A DNA stretch of 64,000 nt from Rhytidiadelphus loreus. Its lineage: Eukaryota > Streptophyta > Bryopsida > Hypnales > Hylocomiaceae. Positions 13,005 through 26,145 of this stretch are shown piece after piece (the stretch's first letter is position 1; each line of letters starts with the position of its first letter). The stretch is taken from contig OX344763.1 in NCBI GenBank assembly GCA_947034895.1, positions 40,299,025 to 40,363,024 on the forward strand, written 5' to 3'. The notes beneath the pieces are model-generated. The model was given only the letters and a program-made list of their open reading frames with translations, was not told the origin of the DNA and ran no database searches. Position numbers and translations under genes: made by a program.

Positions 13005-14107
13005 TGTCGTACGCGTAATACTGTAGTAAGCGCTCTTAACCACAACAATGTGGCAAGATGACACGGAATATCGTCCCAGGGAACCCCAGAGGGTGTTCTA
13101 AATTCCGTCTAATCCGGTTTATTGTAACTACTTCAATTTTCACTCCCCAACCAGATTCTATCTCTATCCGGACTCTCTACCGGATCCGGATTATCACAAA
13201 CACCAGATCCGTAACTTAACACACGGTTTTCGATACCTCTGTTTTACCTTCAGAGGGTCCTCACTGACTTTTTCGGAGGGGTAAGGACAACACCACTCCT
13301 TGTATCTCACTAACTCTAACTTCCTAATGACATGTACCCAAAGATCTTTCCACCACAAACAAGGAACAGACTGGAGCCCTGACCCTCACAACTTCGGATT
13401 TCTCCAGAAGCAGGTCACTCAGAATACAACCCGACTCCCCTTGCTACAACGACAAATACAAGACTTATCCGGAAACTGAGACGGGGTCCGATACTAGCAC
13501 TCCAACTTGTGTTTGCAGACTGACGGAACTTTCCGGGTGAGCGGGGGTTTTCCACAGACGGTTGCTTATCTCTGCACGGAACCCTCCCTGGCCTTCCGGA
13601 CTCGCACCCACACCACCAACGCTGGACTCCGCACAACTTCCTACACACGCTAAAACCGCTTCCTTGGACAACACACAGTTCACAGACCTGGAAAACCCTG
13701 AATCCGGACTCCTTCTTACCACCTCTCTACTCTTTAGCCACAACCTTCAAGCAAGCGCCCAAGCAACCTTAAAACTCCCAAGGAAAAGGAAACCAAGGAC
13801 CCACAAAGAAAACTAAGGCAATGAGTAAAAAGACAATAAAAATGCAAACATATATTTACTGCTCAAAATAAGGAATAGCAAGAAAAGGAATGAAGGACCA
13901 CAAGCGGTCCCTTCCTTTTATAAGCAAAACAACATGCCGTAAAACCCGCGGAAAGTGCCACTAAACACCATCCTAAACTGCCCTAAAAGTCCGGGCGGAT
14001 AAATTTAACTAAAACTTACCCCTGAAAATCCGGAATCCGGGTTCTGACTGAGACCCGGAACTCCTAGTCTAACTAAAAGATAACTTAAAAACTATCAGTC
14101 AAACTAA

Positions 14108-14384
14108 CTACTTTCCCTTCCGTTGTTTCTTCAAACTACTGTCAAATCCTAACTGTCCTCGGGTGCTGGTCTTGCCTTGGGGTGTACGGAGGGATGCCCG
14201 GGTGATGATCGACGTCTTCCGGACAGGGGGACTGTCAGAATCCGTCTTGTCCGTATGGACTAAAGACCGGTCCGCCTCCTCCAATGACTTCGGATCCTCC
14301 TCCACTTCTGCCTCCTCCGAAATCTCAATGGGATCCGGTGTAGGCATAGGGACAGGTGGAGGTGGTTCGATCAAGGGAGCTAGC
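14108..14384 (-). pseudogene. C-terminal part of the TGTCG-element protein, split off by the Mutator-like insertion
   Basis: The minus-strand frame reads APLIEPPPPVPMPTP, then acidic EEAEVEEDPKSLEEADR, then a basic end SSLKKQRKGK and a stop at 14110-14108. It continues the frame that stops at 37915: the junction residues ...EPRGML and APLIEPP... join without a frame change once the 23.5-kb insertion is removed. It is Pro-rich, then acidic, then basic; I recognise no domain. The longer open frame reaching upstream to about 15079 is only accidental reading through the insertion's terminal repeat. Confidence 0.6.
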
Positions 14385-14720
14385 ATGTGAGCATGGAGCG
14401 TGGAGCGGGGAGCGGGGATTGGTGAGCAGGGAGCGGGGATTTTTTGATTTAGGAAAATAAAGTAGCCAAAAAAGTATAAAATATTGGATGACAATTTATG
14501 GAAAAGTGAATGAAAAAGTGGATTAAAAAGTGGATTGAAAAATTTGGATGGAAATTTGGATGAAAAATGTGGACAAAAAATGTGGATGAAAAATGTGGAT
14601 GAAAAATGTGGATGAAAAAAATGGACGAAAAGTGTGGATGAAAACTTGGATGAAAATGTGGATGAAACTTCCATTTGAAAATTTGGATGATAAAGTGGAT
14701 GATAAAGTGGTTTAGGGTAG
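14385..14720 (+). repeat. Left terminal inverted repeat of the Mutator-like element
   Basis: Starts ATGTGAGC, then GC-rich AGCGGGGA words, then an array of 12-16-base units of the type GTGGATGAAAAAT. It matches 37914-37640 in inverse orientation through GATTTAGG, AATAAAGTAGCC and the GTGGATGAAA array. An internal duplication makes the left copy about 25 bases longer near its tip. The accidental frame through it is rich in Phe, His and Pro and is not a gene. Confidence 0.8.
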
Positions 14721-16739
14721 GATGAAATAGATAACGGGAGTTCAAGAAAATGTGAATGAAAGTGTCTGACAAAAAAGATAACAAAGAACACAAAATAAAA
14801 GGTTAAACTAATTAAGAAACACTTTGTGAAAGTCTCTGAAAATATTGATGACAATGGGTTTAAAAGTGTATGACCAAATGGTTTAGGGTACAGGTTTTGT
14901 ATCTTGATCTCATTAATAGGTGTAGCAAGACTGGGGTTATTATTGCATTTGATACGGCCAGTCAGAAGTAGGAGTGATAAATTAGGGCACTTCGATACGC
15001 AAAGCAAACATGTCATATATAACATCTCTCCTTTTCGGTATACGAATTGACCCAACATCATATTTAAACCACTGAACATTGCAAGAGAAGAAAGTCATGG
15101 CCCTTGGATGGAATCTTGAAAGCACTTTCAACTTCTGCCATGTTATAAACTATTTTACAAAGGCGTGACAAAATGAGGATGAACGTTCAATGGTGCATTT
15201 GTACACGACACATGCTAATGAGCTTTTTTAGCATTCTTTTGAATATGGCGCACACTAACAACATTTGAAGTATGAATTTTCTACTAACAATGCAAAGTAG
15301 TCATTATACATCAGTGTCTCAAACTTGGCAAAGAAAATTTGAAACTCAATACCAAAAATGTTGTAGAATGTCATTGGGGATAATAGCGGAACCGAACAAT
15401 TATTCAATTATAGCAATGTACTTGGCTTTTAGTGTTGATGCACAGTGACCATTGTGAAGTGCTCATATGCAGTTGCAACGATACGTGAGAATTCGAAGGA
15501 CTTCGTAGAATGCTCAGCATCAAGTCGTATTTGCAAGTGATGGTTTGCGGATATAAAGTTGTTTTTGGGGCTCCCAGAAAAAATGAAATCAAAGCCAAAA
15601 TAGTTCTCTACAAGAATGCATCTCTTTTGAGTATAGAGTTACATCTTCATAGTTTAGGTCCAGATAGCCTTTCGGATTCGTTTAGGCCCACCAGGCTTGC
15701 AGGAAATGTTGGGCTCCCTCTTCAACCTCCACAGTAACCATCCCAACCTTCAGACAAGGTACTTCAGTTCTTTCAATCCCTGAAAACAATGACAATAACT
15801 TCATCTCCTTTGGATTTTTGGGATTCAAAAAAGAAATATCTTAAGCCATTGTATACAAAAAAAGTTGTTTACGAAGGCTTTCTATTGTGTTGTATGGATG
15901 AACTAGTGCCTGGATTGATTTGGGTTGAACCCGGGCATTGCCTACATCATCCGCACACAACTAATAATCCAGCTTGAAGTGGCAATATTGCAGAACTCAG
16001 AATTAGACCAAGATGAGCCGAAATAGAATACCCTAAACCATATTTCCACAGAAGTGTTGAAATGCGTAATGCACACTAAACTGAACATTTAATTATTAGC
16101 ATTAAAGTGACTTTCTCCAAAGCCAATTATATGAGCTATGCATGCATGAGGTTTAGGGCAATTTCTATGAAATTGCAGAACATAATTGTTCAGTTATTGT
16201 ATACATATGTATACACAACCCCCAAGACATTTACAAATTTTTAACAAATAATAGGGACTTTTTCTTCCCAAACCACACATTCTTATATAAATCATCTTCT
16301 ATGTTTTCCAACCAGAACATACCTATAAACCAGTCTACGCTAGACAATTTTGACCAACAACCAAAGTAGTGATTATGTATGTATTATGTTCTTATAGTCC
16401 ACTCCCAACAAGCTATATCAAATCGAAGAAGCGTTACCGAGAAGGGATTGAGCCAACCTACTATAATGCATAATGTTTTTTCAAAAGGTCCTATGAATCA
16501 CAGTAAATACGATAGCTAGATCATGTTTGAAAAAAAATCACGTGAATAGAAATGTAGACGCATTCGTAGCTATCTTTCCAGGGAGAGCAAGAAAGAGCAT
16601 GGCATGATAAGGATTGACCCACGCAATCGCAATGCACAAAGTAAAGGTAATAAAATAGTGGAGTGTAAATAGGGAAGAATAATATACGAAATAAAACAAA
16701 GTATGGTGATCAATAGCCCATCCAGACATTGTTCAGGAG
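14721..16739. other. Non-coding left arm of the Mutator-like element
   Basis: Short open frames only. The part 14720-14900 still contains sparse GTGGATGA-like words from the terminal repeat. The rest is downstream (3') of the minus-strand ParB-methyltransferase gene and shows no motif that I recognise. Confidence 0.5.
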
Positions 16740-19700
16740 CTAAAGTGCAGACATTGTACTACCCTCACTATCAGATGTGGAAACATCTGATTGTACAACC
16801 TCTTCATCCAAAAACTGAAGAATGCGAGGACTCACGAATCGGGTCCTAGAGCCTGCTCGAGGGTTTAGGGCAACATAAATCTGGGACGCAGCCTCCGCAT
16901 ACGAAGGTAGCTGAAACGATTTGGGGGGGCTCGGAAAAAAATTTGGATTTGCAAAAAATGGGACTGCCTTGGAGGATGTCACTTCTTGGCCTTGCCTACA
17001 CGAATAAGTGGACTACATGTTAGAATATTGTAAGTGACGATTAAGCAATATCCCTAAATTACAGAGCTCCAAGTGTGACTTACTTACTGAATCGGAGTGT
17101 TGTCTTTACTTTTTGGATGATGACTTCCTCGTCGTCCCCATCACCAAGGTCAAGCGCCGAGCTGGCCTGCCCCACCTCAGGTACTACAGTTGCTCGAAGT
17201 ACTAGAGCAATGAGGGCATCATATATGTCCTTATGTTCCTCAAATGCAAGAATATGACGACGCGTTGCCCGACAGGCATGGATGGTGGAACCTGTGATAC
17301 AATGAAGAGGACAATTGAGTTAACAATCGAAGGGAAGTACTAAAATGCAGCATAGTGTATTGAAGTGCTTGTGAGAACCATACCTGTGGCCGCTGTACAG
17401 TCAACAACCACATCCCCTGGTGCAGTGCATGCCTCAATGAACATCTGCATGAACTCACAGCCCTTTTCCCAAGGACCACACCATGGCACATCCCCATTCA
17501 TTGTCACATCTTCATTGAAAACAATGTTCCGAAGAATGTCATCTTTAGCTAGGTTTACACCCACTTTAGCCTGAGATGGGACAAGCTGGAAAGGGAAGTC
17601 CTGAAGTGTCTTTGGCCCTCTATTTCGCACAAGTAAAGAGATGGAGAACCTCTGAGTCTGCATAATCAATGAAATTAATATCATCGAATGGAATGCAGAA
17701 TTCATACAAATTCATACAATTGAAGTTATCGAGATGTACCGTCTTCTTTTTATCTGCGGCTGATGTCAAGTGGAGATGATTGGAGCCGAGATATGTCTCT
17801 AGAATGCGAAACTGGTAAAACTGACAGCATCCTAGAATGTGACTTTGATGTAAAGGGGAAGATGCTGGGTAAATCAAAATGAGTGCAGTAGTGTCATGGA
17901 GGAATTCTTGAGCAAAATCAAAAACAGGAAACAAGTAGTCGGTTTTGAAATCGTTCCACTTTGGAACGATTTCAGGTGCATCCGATATAGTAGGAATGTG
18001 GAGTCCTTCAAGCATATCAACAATCATGAAGTCCACACCTGGATCGGTTCCACTGACTCCGTCAATGGAGCGAGTTTTGTCACTAGAATGCTGCACAAAG
18101 CATAGAAGTCAAGACATTGTCAATGCATTACTAGTATTCAGAAAGCCATTGAATGTTGCAGTGGTTCTAAGGAAATGCTGAGTGGTTATAATGTACTCCG
18201 ATTCGATAATTTAATTTTGGAAAAAGTAAAACAAAAAATATGGATGTGAAGGAATTACCATGGCTAAGAAGGCTTCAACGTCCTTGAAGGCCGGAGATTC
18301 CATGTCAAGATTCTTCAAGCCGACATTGAGTACGCATTCGTCGATGCCGGGGGCGGGGATCACAATCTTGGCGATTGGAGTCATACCTTGACCCAAGCGC
18401 TCTTGGGTGAGGGAGAAACCGGACGATGAAATGTTCGCATCCGCTGCACTTGTAGCTGGTTCGGGCAAAGGGGCGTCATCCTTTGATAACCGTCGCTTCT
18501 TCTTCTCTTTCTCTTGCTCCTTCTCAAGTAGACGCTTTTTTTTTTTTCCTCGACCCGTCTCTGGTTCTCCTCGGTTTTCTTCTTGGCCTCCTCTAGTTTT
18601 TCCACCTTCTTCTTATCAGAGACCTCCCTTCTCTTGATGGCCTTAGCCTTGGCCTCCGCATCCAGCCCCGCGAATTCGTCAAACTCCGCGTCAGTGACAA
18701 CAGAATCCTTGAGCGTCTGAAAGAGGGCCTCCTCCTCAGGTGGTGTAACACCAAAGTTACACTCCAAATACCAAGGGCAAGTCTGCAAATGTGGACTTGT
18801 CCACTTCTGCATCTGCGTCGTAGAGAACATACAGTCTGGAGACGACCTTTCTAGCCAGGTAGTGAGGAACGGAGGTAAGGCCTCCTTCTTGATGGCCTTC
18901 TTCCCGTACAACTCAAACTTGAAATACCTGTGCACAGTAGAAGAGAGGCCAGAATGATTTGCTTGTTATTGTGACCAGAGAACAGTACTCAAAGAAAACA
19001 ATGTGCGGATGAATAACTGGGAAAAAATACAATCATCATGCCAAACCTAGATCATAAATGTAGAGTAGTTTTGAAAGCGATATAGCACCTATAAATAAGT
19101 CTCTTCACCGTAAGGTTGGTTCCCCGGTATGATGCAAAAGAGTCCGACTTTTTGAAGGCATCGGATCCCTTGAAGACTCCCGTGTAAGCTTGGTCCCAAA
19201 GCTTCATCCGCCATGATTCAATGTACTCTAGAAGTGACTGGGGCTCCCCGGGAACATTCATGTCGATGGGGAGGCTATCATTCTGTGTGATGTTCTCAAA
19301 CATCTCCACAACCGCCTCCTCCAGCTGTTAAATTTGAAGAGAAATTAGACATTCTGAAATATATTAGGCATGAAAGACACATGTAGCACTGAACACATGA
19401 ATGGGTAAGGCAGCATACCCCTGCATAATAACAAGCCTTTGCCAGAAATATTGCCAATTTCTCCTCATTCACTGGGCGTGGTGGAAATCGGCGGGCTTCC
19501 CTGGTGTGAGTGCTGGCGTTCATCCATTTGAGCCACTTCACCTTATGTCGTGGCTCTATTGCAGCAGTTGCAATAAGTTGCAGCTTCTCAAGTGTCAATT
19601 CAGGTACAGCATTATGACTCCAATGCCTCTCAATCTGCAGGTGTCCAAATATCAAAAAAACGAGTAGGTGTAACACATCATTGAGTGGACCAATAACTAG

Positions 19701-21606
19701 CAAAAGGAGGACAACGTACTTCCTTGAGCTAGTCGGGAGTGAGCGCGGGATTGGCGACGGCTACAATCTTAGAAAGTTTCTTGTAATGCCTGTCTGTAGA
19801 GTCCTTTATAGCCGATCTCATAGTGGCTGCAACAGCCTCCCTGGAGTCCTGGACACCTCGACATCTGGGTTCTCTTCTTTCAGTTTGCGTATCGCTGCAT
19901 CAGCAGCAGCTGATATTTTTTGCTAAATGAATAAAAACACATTAGCCAAGGTTAGTGTTTATATATATTGAGTTTAAAAAAATATCACAAATACAACGCC
20001 GGACTGAATCATACAGAGGAATTGTAATGATTGATTACTTACCTTGAATATAAAACCACTAAATAGATGAAGTGGCATAGTATACCAACTCGTTTGAGTG
20101 TAAGTCTTGCATGTCTGCACCTCTTCTTCTGTCAGTAGCTCCTGGAACTTCTCAAGATCCATGACACCATATTTCTGGACACGGTAAAGGGTGTAGACAA
20201 GGTTGGTCTTGACATGGGAATTCTCGGTGTGCCTGTGATAGCATAACAATGATAGTCATGAATGCGATGCATGAAAAAACAATGAGAATAACCTTAAATA
20301 GGTGCAAGTAGCATCTGACTTAGATTTAGCAAATTCAAAGTATAGAATGACTTACATATTTATATCGTGCATTGCCTGCATCGCCACACCAATTCTCTGT
20401 CTTGTATCCAAGACAATCGAGTCTACACTGACATGCCATGCGGGCTCTTGGCTGTGCAGCCTTTGGATATGATTCATCCACGCAATTCTCCTGTGATTAC
20501 CATCGCAGACAAAGAACTTGTAATCTACAAGGTGCTTCAAGGATGAAATAGACTTCAAATGTGTGTTGAAGGTGTCATTCTCGGAGTTCCAAATCGGACC
20601 CCATTCCTTCTTCTCTGCTTCAGTGAACACCTCTGTGTTCCCTTTCTCATCAGAGAAGGAAACGTAAAATACCCGCGTACCCTCATCGTATCCTCTGGAG
20701 AACTGGTTTTCTAGCTGAGTCAAGTCGCACGACAAGGTGGGCCTTACCATTGGCATCAGCACCATTCTACAGAGCGGGATCTTCATGCGCTAGTTCCCGT
20801 CCGACGTCATCTTCAGACTGTTGATGATGGAAACCGAGTCAAATGTCTGAACGCGTCGAATGTCCTCCTCCATGAATCCGGATCCCACTCCCGGGATATG
20901 ATCGTCCTCTAAGTCCTCTTCCTCCATGGGCAGGTCAATGACATCCAGATCAATAGATTTGTCTGCCACGTCTTGACGTCGATGGCCTTGTCGCTTAGCC
21001 TACAGTGCAAGTACAAAAGATAGATTCAGATATCGATAACACCAAGAAACATCCCGTTGTTTGCAAAATAATAAAGCTATAAATCAAAATTCTAACGAAA
21101 ATATGAATCATAAAAGTGCATATGAGACAATATGAGCGATCAAACACCAGGAGATCATATTAGGTGTCCTATAAAGTGGTACACATACAAGCCTCTGATA
21201 GAGACCGGAACTTCCCACAGCAAAACATTAGGGTGTCATCGGTTGACATCTCTCCAGAATCAACATCGTCAAGATCGCAATGATCATCTCTATTCTCAGA
21301 CATTGTAATTTCTAAGTCCCATGAACCTAGTGATGTGCAGCAAGATGTTAGCGGTGAACTTGTTCTCCCGAAGTTCCAAAATTCCACAAGTTCATCGAGC
21401 TCACGGATGAGGGCAGTAAGGTCGCCTACCATCGGCTCTTGCGGTGCATGAGGAAGCTGAATATCGCCATCATCAAGGATATGGACTGGCTCCATGGGAA
21501 CATCAGCCATAGAAACATCATGGTCTTCTAGAAGCAGAGGAGCCTCCTCTGAATCAGCAACACGATTAGCATCATCCGGAGCCGTCTCAATAATCTCAAC
21601 CTGCAT
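16740..21606 (-). pseudogene. ParB-like / DNA methyltransferase-like cargo gene, 11 exons, mutated
   Basis: Exons on the minus strand: first 21606 to about 21190 (acidic N-terminus, 3' border uncertain), then 20999-20356, 20232-20043, 19922-19720, 19634-19419, 19324-19089, 18927-18259, 18090-17740, 17657-17384, 17291-17084, 16995-16740. Most junctions have GTAAGT-like donors and keep phase. The product would be about 1200 residues. The second exon carries a ParB-like box, VCDGNHRRIAWMNHI (GNHR motif of the ParB/Srx fold). A Lys/Glu-rich coiled coil follows (exon 18927-18259). Exons 18090-17084 resemble a beta-class N4/N6 DNA methyltransferase: a motif-IV-like region at MIVDMLEGL, then EACTAPGDVVVDC with TAATGSTIHACR (AdoMet-binding motif I type) and RRHILAFEEH. 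The tail is Pro/Ser-rich and acidic. Defects: TAG at 20792-20790; exon 19922-19720 is one base out of frame and has a TAG at 19731-19729; exon 18927-18259 is out of frame at a poly-A run near 18540. Family placement rests on motifs only. Confidence 0.65.
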
Positions 21607-21788
21607 CACCGAAATCGATTTTCCACCAAACCACCACACACTAAGAACAATTCAGAAGGTACATATTTGTATACATATGTGATATAAACTATATGTGCCT
21701 AAGCATTCCAAGCATTACTCCTTTGCTTGAAAGAGTCTCCCGATGATGGAATACATACCAGAGCTCAACTATCACCAAGTCCGATCCG

Positions 21789-21804
21789 CTCTCGGTACCG
21801 AGAG
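21789..21804. promoter_or_regulatory. Perfect 16-bp palindrome upstream of the ParB-methyltransferase gene
   Basis: CTCTCGGTACCGAGAG is a perfect dyad about 180 bases upstream of that gene's first exon. The same core, with TG at its centre, occurs in each 235-bp repeat further upstream. A protein-binding site is inferred, not shown. Confidence 0.5.
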
Positions 21805-22639
21805 GGCCCTCACAGGATGCCACAGTATGCATTGGTAGCCTCATTAAGGGATTTGGGTTGACCCTACTACAATTACATGAATTCTGATAAGATTAGTAAG
21901 ACAATGTGTACTGACTGCGCTATGCATCTTAGCTCAGGCTGATCCACCACGGACCCCCTCCCCGTGCCGAGAGGTCCGCTGGGAAGAGTCTCCGTATGTA
22001 CAGAAACCGACCTGACAGGGGTCCTAGCTCTGAGGAAAAAAAATGTACAACAAATCAGTAAGGATGAGCCGGGGAGCGACAGTCCTTGACTATCGACCGA
22101 GCGACATAAAAAATACCGAGCACCACCATCAAGTGATGCCCAGGCTGAGAAATATCACGAGACCAAGCTCACGCTGGTTCACCACGGGACCCCTCTCGGT
22201 GCCGAGAGGCCCGTTGGGGGGAGTCTCCGTATGCACAGAATCAGACTTGCCAGGGGTCCTAGGTCTAAGGAAAAAAAATGTACAACAAATCAGTAAGGAT
22301 GAGCCGGGGAGCGACAGTCCTTGACTGTCAACCGAATGACATAAAAAATACCGAGCAATACCATCAGGTGATGCCCAGGCTGAGAAATATCACGAGACCG
22401 AGCTCACACTGCACTAGAAGAAAAAGCAGGGTTTTGCAACTGTGGTTTGCGATTGGTTTGTAGTCGTATCGGACGTTTGCGACTTGGTGATATTATGGAG
22501 TCCGTAGTCGCAGTGGACAAGTCGCATGAGTTGCACTGCAGTCGTGAGGTTGTTTGTCATTCGATAGGCAATGGAGAACTTCGTCGATGAACTGCTGTGA
22601 CGTGGTTGCTGATGTGGTATTCACTGCCACGTAACTACA

Positions 22640-23220
22640 TTTCACTCACTTGTGACTTGTTTTCAACTTGTATGCGACTTAATTGTAATTCATCTATAAC
22701 TTCAGTGCCATTGCTATGCAACTTCATTTGAACTTCTGTTAGACTTCATGTAACTTGTTTGCAACTTGTTTGCAACTTTAGTACAAATGAAATGCAACTT
22801 ATTTGCAACTGGAATACAACTAGAATGCAACTGGAATGTAATTTTTTTCACTCCTATGTTCCAACTCTTGTGCAACTTATTTCTAACTTTCGGAGAACTA
22901 GAATGCAACTCCTATGCAACTAGTTTGCAACTCCTGTGCAACTATTTGCAACTCTTGTGCAACTAGAATGCAACTTCTGTGCTACTGGAATGCAACTTTT
23001 GTGCTACTAGATTGCAACTTCTGTACAACTGGAATGCAACTTCTCTGCTACTAGAATGCAACTTTTGTGCAACTAGAATGCAACTTCTGTGCAACTTTTG
23101 TACAATTGGAAAGCAACTTATTTTCAACTTGTGTGCAACTATTATTTGCGACTACATTGTAACTTATTTGCAACTTCTATCTATGGTAGTCTTTTCAAAA
23201 TCTGTGCAACGCATTTGACA
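22640..23220. repeat. Subterminal short repeats, left arm of the 5.3-kb CACTA
   Basis: Dozens of copies of words such as ATGCAACTTCTGTGCAACT, in both full and partial form. In CACTA elements such arrays are binding sites for the element's DNA-binding protein. Confidence 0.8.
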
Positions 23221-25192
23221 GCCTTACACTTCTTCTATACAACTCAATTATTACCCTTATACATCTTATATTAATTTGTTTGCAAGTCTTGCAACACTCA
23301 TGTAACTAACTGTAACAATGCTAAAAATTAGAGAGTGCATTAGAATACTGCCATTTTTTACAAAACAAAACAACTGCATGAAATAGTTATAAACCATTGG
23401 CATACACGGTGTGTACATGCTGCAAACAACATTCGTAAATGGTTCAATGTCTTTCAAATACATCATTGATCATGATCCCTATTCGTCACTAATTTTCAAC
23501 TTCATTACAACTATTTTGCATCTACGAATTGGGACCTACATTGCAACTACATGACAAGTACACTACAACTACTGTGTAATTTCAATTACTTAACCACCTA
23601 CTAGTGTAGAGCATTATTTTATTCTTGTTAGTCCTTTTCAAACAAATGCAAAAAGTAATCGGGATCTGGACATTATGACCATTAATAGCAGCCGGATGAC
23701 AAGGAACGTATATTGGGAAAGGTGTAGCTCGATCATTTTTTCCTAGTAAAAATACAGACGAAGACCTAGTTTTGAGAATGCATCGATCAGCTTGATTCAC
23801 AAAAAAATATCCATAGAGAGGATAGTCTCATAGGAGTACAAGAAGACTATAGCCAACTCCAAGTTCCAATTTCTAGAGAATCTCTTACTATTCCTTTGCT
23901 GTTCCTTCAAGTGGCTATACGGCAGCAACTAGCTCTGCTACTCTGGCATCTCGATGCAATTCCATCTTTGTCTTCTGATAGTCACTAGAATCCATGTCGA
24001 CCAAATTCTAATCACCTGCATCCAAAGTCACACAGTCAATGTGAGGTCATGAAGACAATTCAATGCAGAATTAAAATTCATTTAACATTAAAGACGAGCA
24101 AAACTAGCAACAAACTAAACATGAGAGGGCCAGAACTTGCAACTGAAGTCAAGAAACGAAAGAAATTCAAAATGATGCAGTTCAAGAGACGAATCTATGT
24201 TTTACAATTCTTCTGTGCTCATGTTTGTACAAAGCTCAATTATTCAACTCAAGAAGGCAATGAACGTGACTTCAGCCACAGGCTCTGAAGCTCGCAAAAT
24301 TTGACGACGAATGGCCGCAAAGGTTGTCCTCCCATGTATAGACACAAATGAAAGAATACCCAAGATCATACGTTTCTAAAGAGGTAGATAAGGTACCTGT
24401 GAAAGAACCCTAGTCTAATGCAAGAAACACAGTCGGTATTACTCTCTCCAGAAATGAAATTCACTGAAGCTCCATCATCACCCGTAAGCTTATTCCAATT
24501 CTTTCAACATAACTTTCCAATTCCTCTGGAAGGTGTGATTCTAAACCTAGTACCTCATACCTTCGAACAGAACCCTGAAATTTGCAATTGAAAGTAAAAT
24601 TAAAACTCACAGTCACCACAGATGCCACGCAACTTCACGCAACTTGCACCGCTGTTCGCTCAGATCAAAAGCCGAGTGCTACATCCCAAATCTATCGCAT
24701 GAACCATACAAAATCGATTTTAGGGTGAATTCCAAACGGGTCTTGTGCAACTGAAGCACAATAGGACGCCTCGTAACAATTCCTGGCTCCATGAAAACGA
24801 CAGCTAAAAACCATATCTGTGGCAATATAATTTCAAAGTATTCCACATTACTTTGCAGCAATACAAGGTGAAGTTCGAATTAATGTATGTAACTTACCTG
24901 AACCACGGGACAAGAAGTCTCTCCCAACGATGCTCTCCAATGTGGAGGACTTGCCAGAGCTCGGTTTCAATATATATGACACCACTAGTTATTTGGAATA
25001 AGGTTTCTCCCGAACAAATGGTCCGATGTCAAATTAAACAGAGCTCAACAACGAGATGTGGAATCAACTCTTTTACAACGAAGGAGACGAGGGCGCTCAC
25101 CGATCTGTAGCAAAAATCAAATACTAGTGGAAACCCTGGAAAATAGAGAACTCCCTGATATGTTGAGAAAGTAAGAACTCTAATTCACAAGT

Positions 25193-25296
25193 GAGAACTC
25201 CCTGAAGCTTTGGAAAGCGAGAACTCCCTGAAGCTTTGGAAAGCGAGAACTCCCTGAAGCTTTGGAAACCGAGAACTCCCTGAAGCTTTGGAAAAG
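25193..25296. repeat. Four copies of a 26-bp unit
   Basis: The unit GAGAACTCCCTGAAGCTTTG plus GAAAGC is repeated four times head to tail with one or two changes, inside the 5.3-kb CACTA. No function is evident. Confidence 0.85.
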
Positions 25297-26145
25297 CAAC
25301 ACAAAACCCCAGCAAAAGCAGATAACGATGCAACTGCAACCCAAAGAAAGTGGCAACAAAACTAGGGTTCCGACTCGAATTCCAAGCTTGTATCGTTGAC
25401 ACGTCACCTCGTACCTTTGACTGTGGCCTCGCTCGTAAGACCGCGTCACCTAAATCTCTCATCGTAGCTCTTAGACTTACAACCATGATATTGTACGTTT
25501 TCCACCTGCCCTACACTACTTGAGAGTCCAAGCCAAATGAAAATACATGCTCAGCTGCAGTCCCAGATGGGCAACATGACCTTAAGTTGCTCCATGAGTG
25601 CAAACACCTTACTGTTCATATGACCCTAAACCCTAAAATTGGATATAATTTGGATCCTATCAGTAATTTGGAGCCACTTGTGAAGTAAGTTGCACTAGTC
25701 TGTTCATCTTTTATAATCTAATTAGTAGAACAAAGATATGCAAGTTCAATGCAATTGGTTGCAGTAGCAAAGATGGAACTAGAATGCAATTGGTTTTAAT
25801 AATCTTGTGCAACTGAAATGCAACTATCATGCGACTATAATGCAACTGAAATGCAACTAACATGCAACAATAGTGACTGTGAGGTGTCCAAGGATGTCTT
25901 AGGTGAGCATTTGCAGTTGTTGCTAATTAGGCTACAACAAATTGTAACAGTGTTAGTTTTAACTTCTTTCATAAACTTGTAGTAAGTGGAAGGAGGATTG
26001 TCAAATGGATTCAAGCACCGCACCACTTGATGTGTGGATAAAAACGGTTGTTCGCAACAGTGACATTAATGCACACAGTTCTAAAGATAGAGATAGGATA
26101 TTATTATCCACAAAACCATCGCAAAAGGCACTTTGATATTCTCGT

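Noticed and set aside
13005..14100. 3' LTR of a retrotransposon
   Set aside because: A TATA box and TG..CA-type ends tempted this call, but no direct copy exists at the other end; the two ends match as inverted repeats instead.
14449..15079. Long Phe/His/Pro-rich minus-strand frame
   Set aside because: It reads through the GTGGATGAAA minisatellite of the terminal repeat; only its last 92 codons are genuine, as the tail of the interrupted element protein.
22043..22324. Repeated open frames MYNKSVRMSRGAT... in each 235-bp unit
   Set aside because: The unit length is not a multiple of three, frames drift between units, and no domain or start context supports coding; they are by-products of the tandem repeat.
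25124..25486. Minus-strand 120-codon frame in the 5.3-kb CACTA
   Set aside because: Mostly generated by the 26-bp tandem repeat (repeating QSFREFS-like text) and unsupported otherwise.
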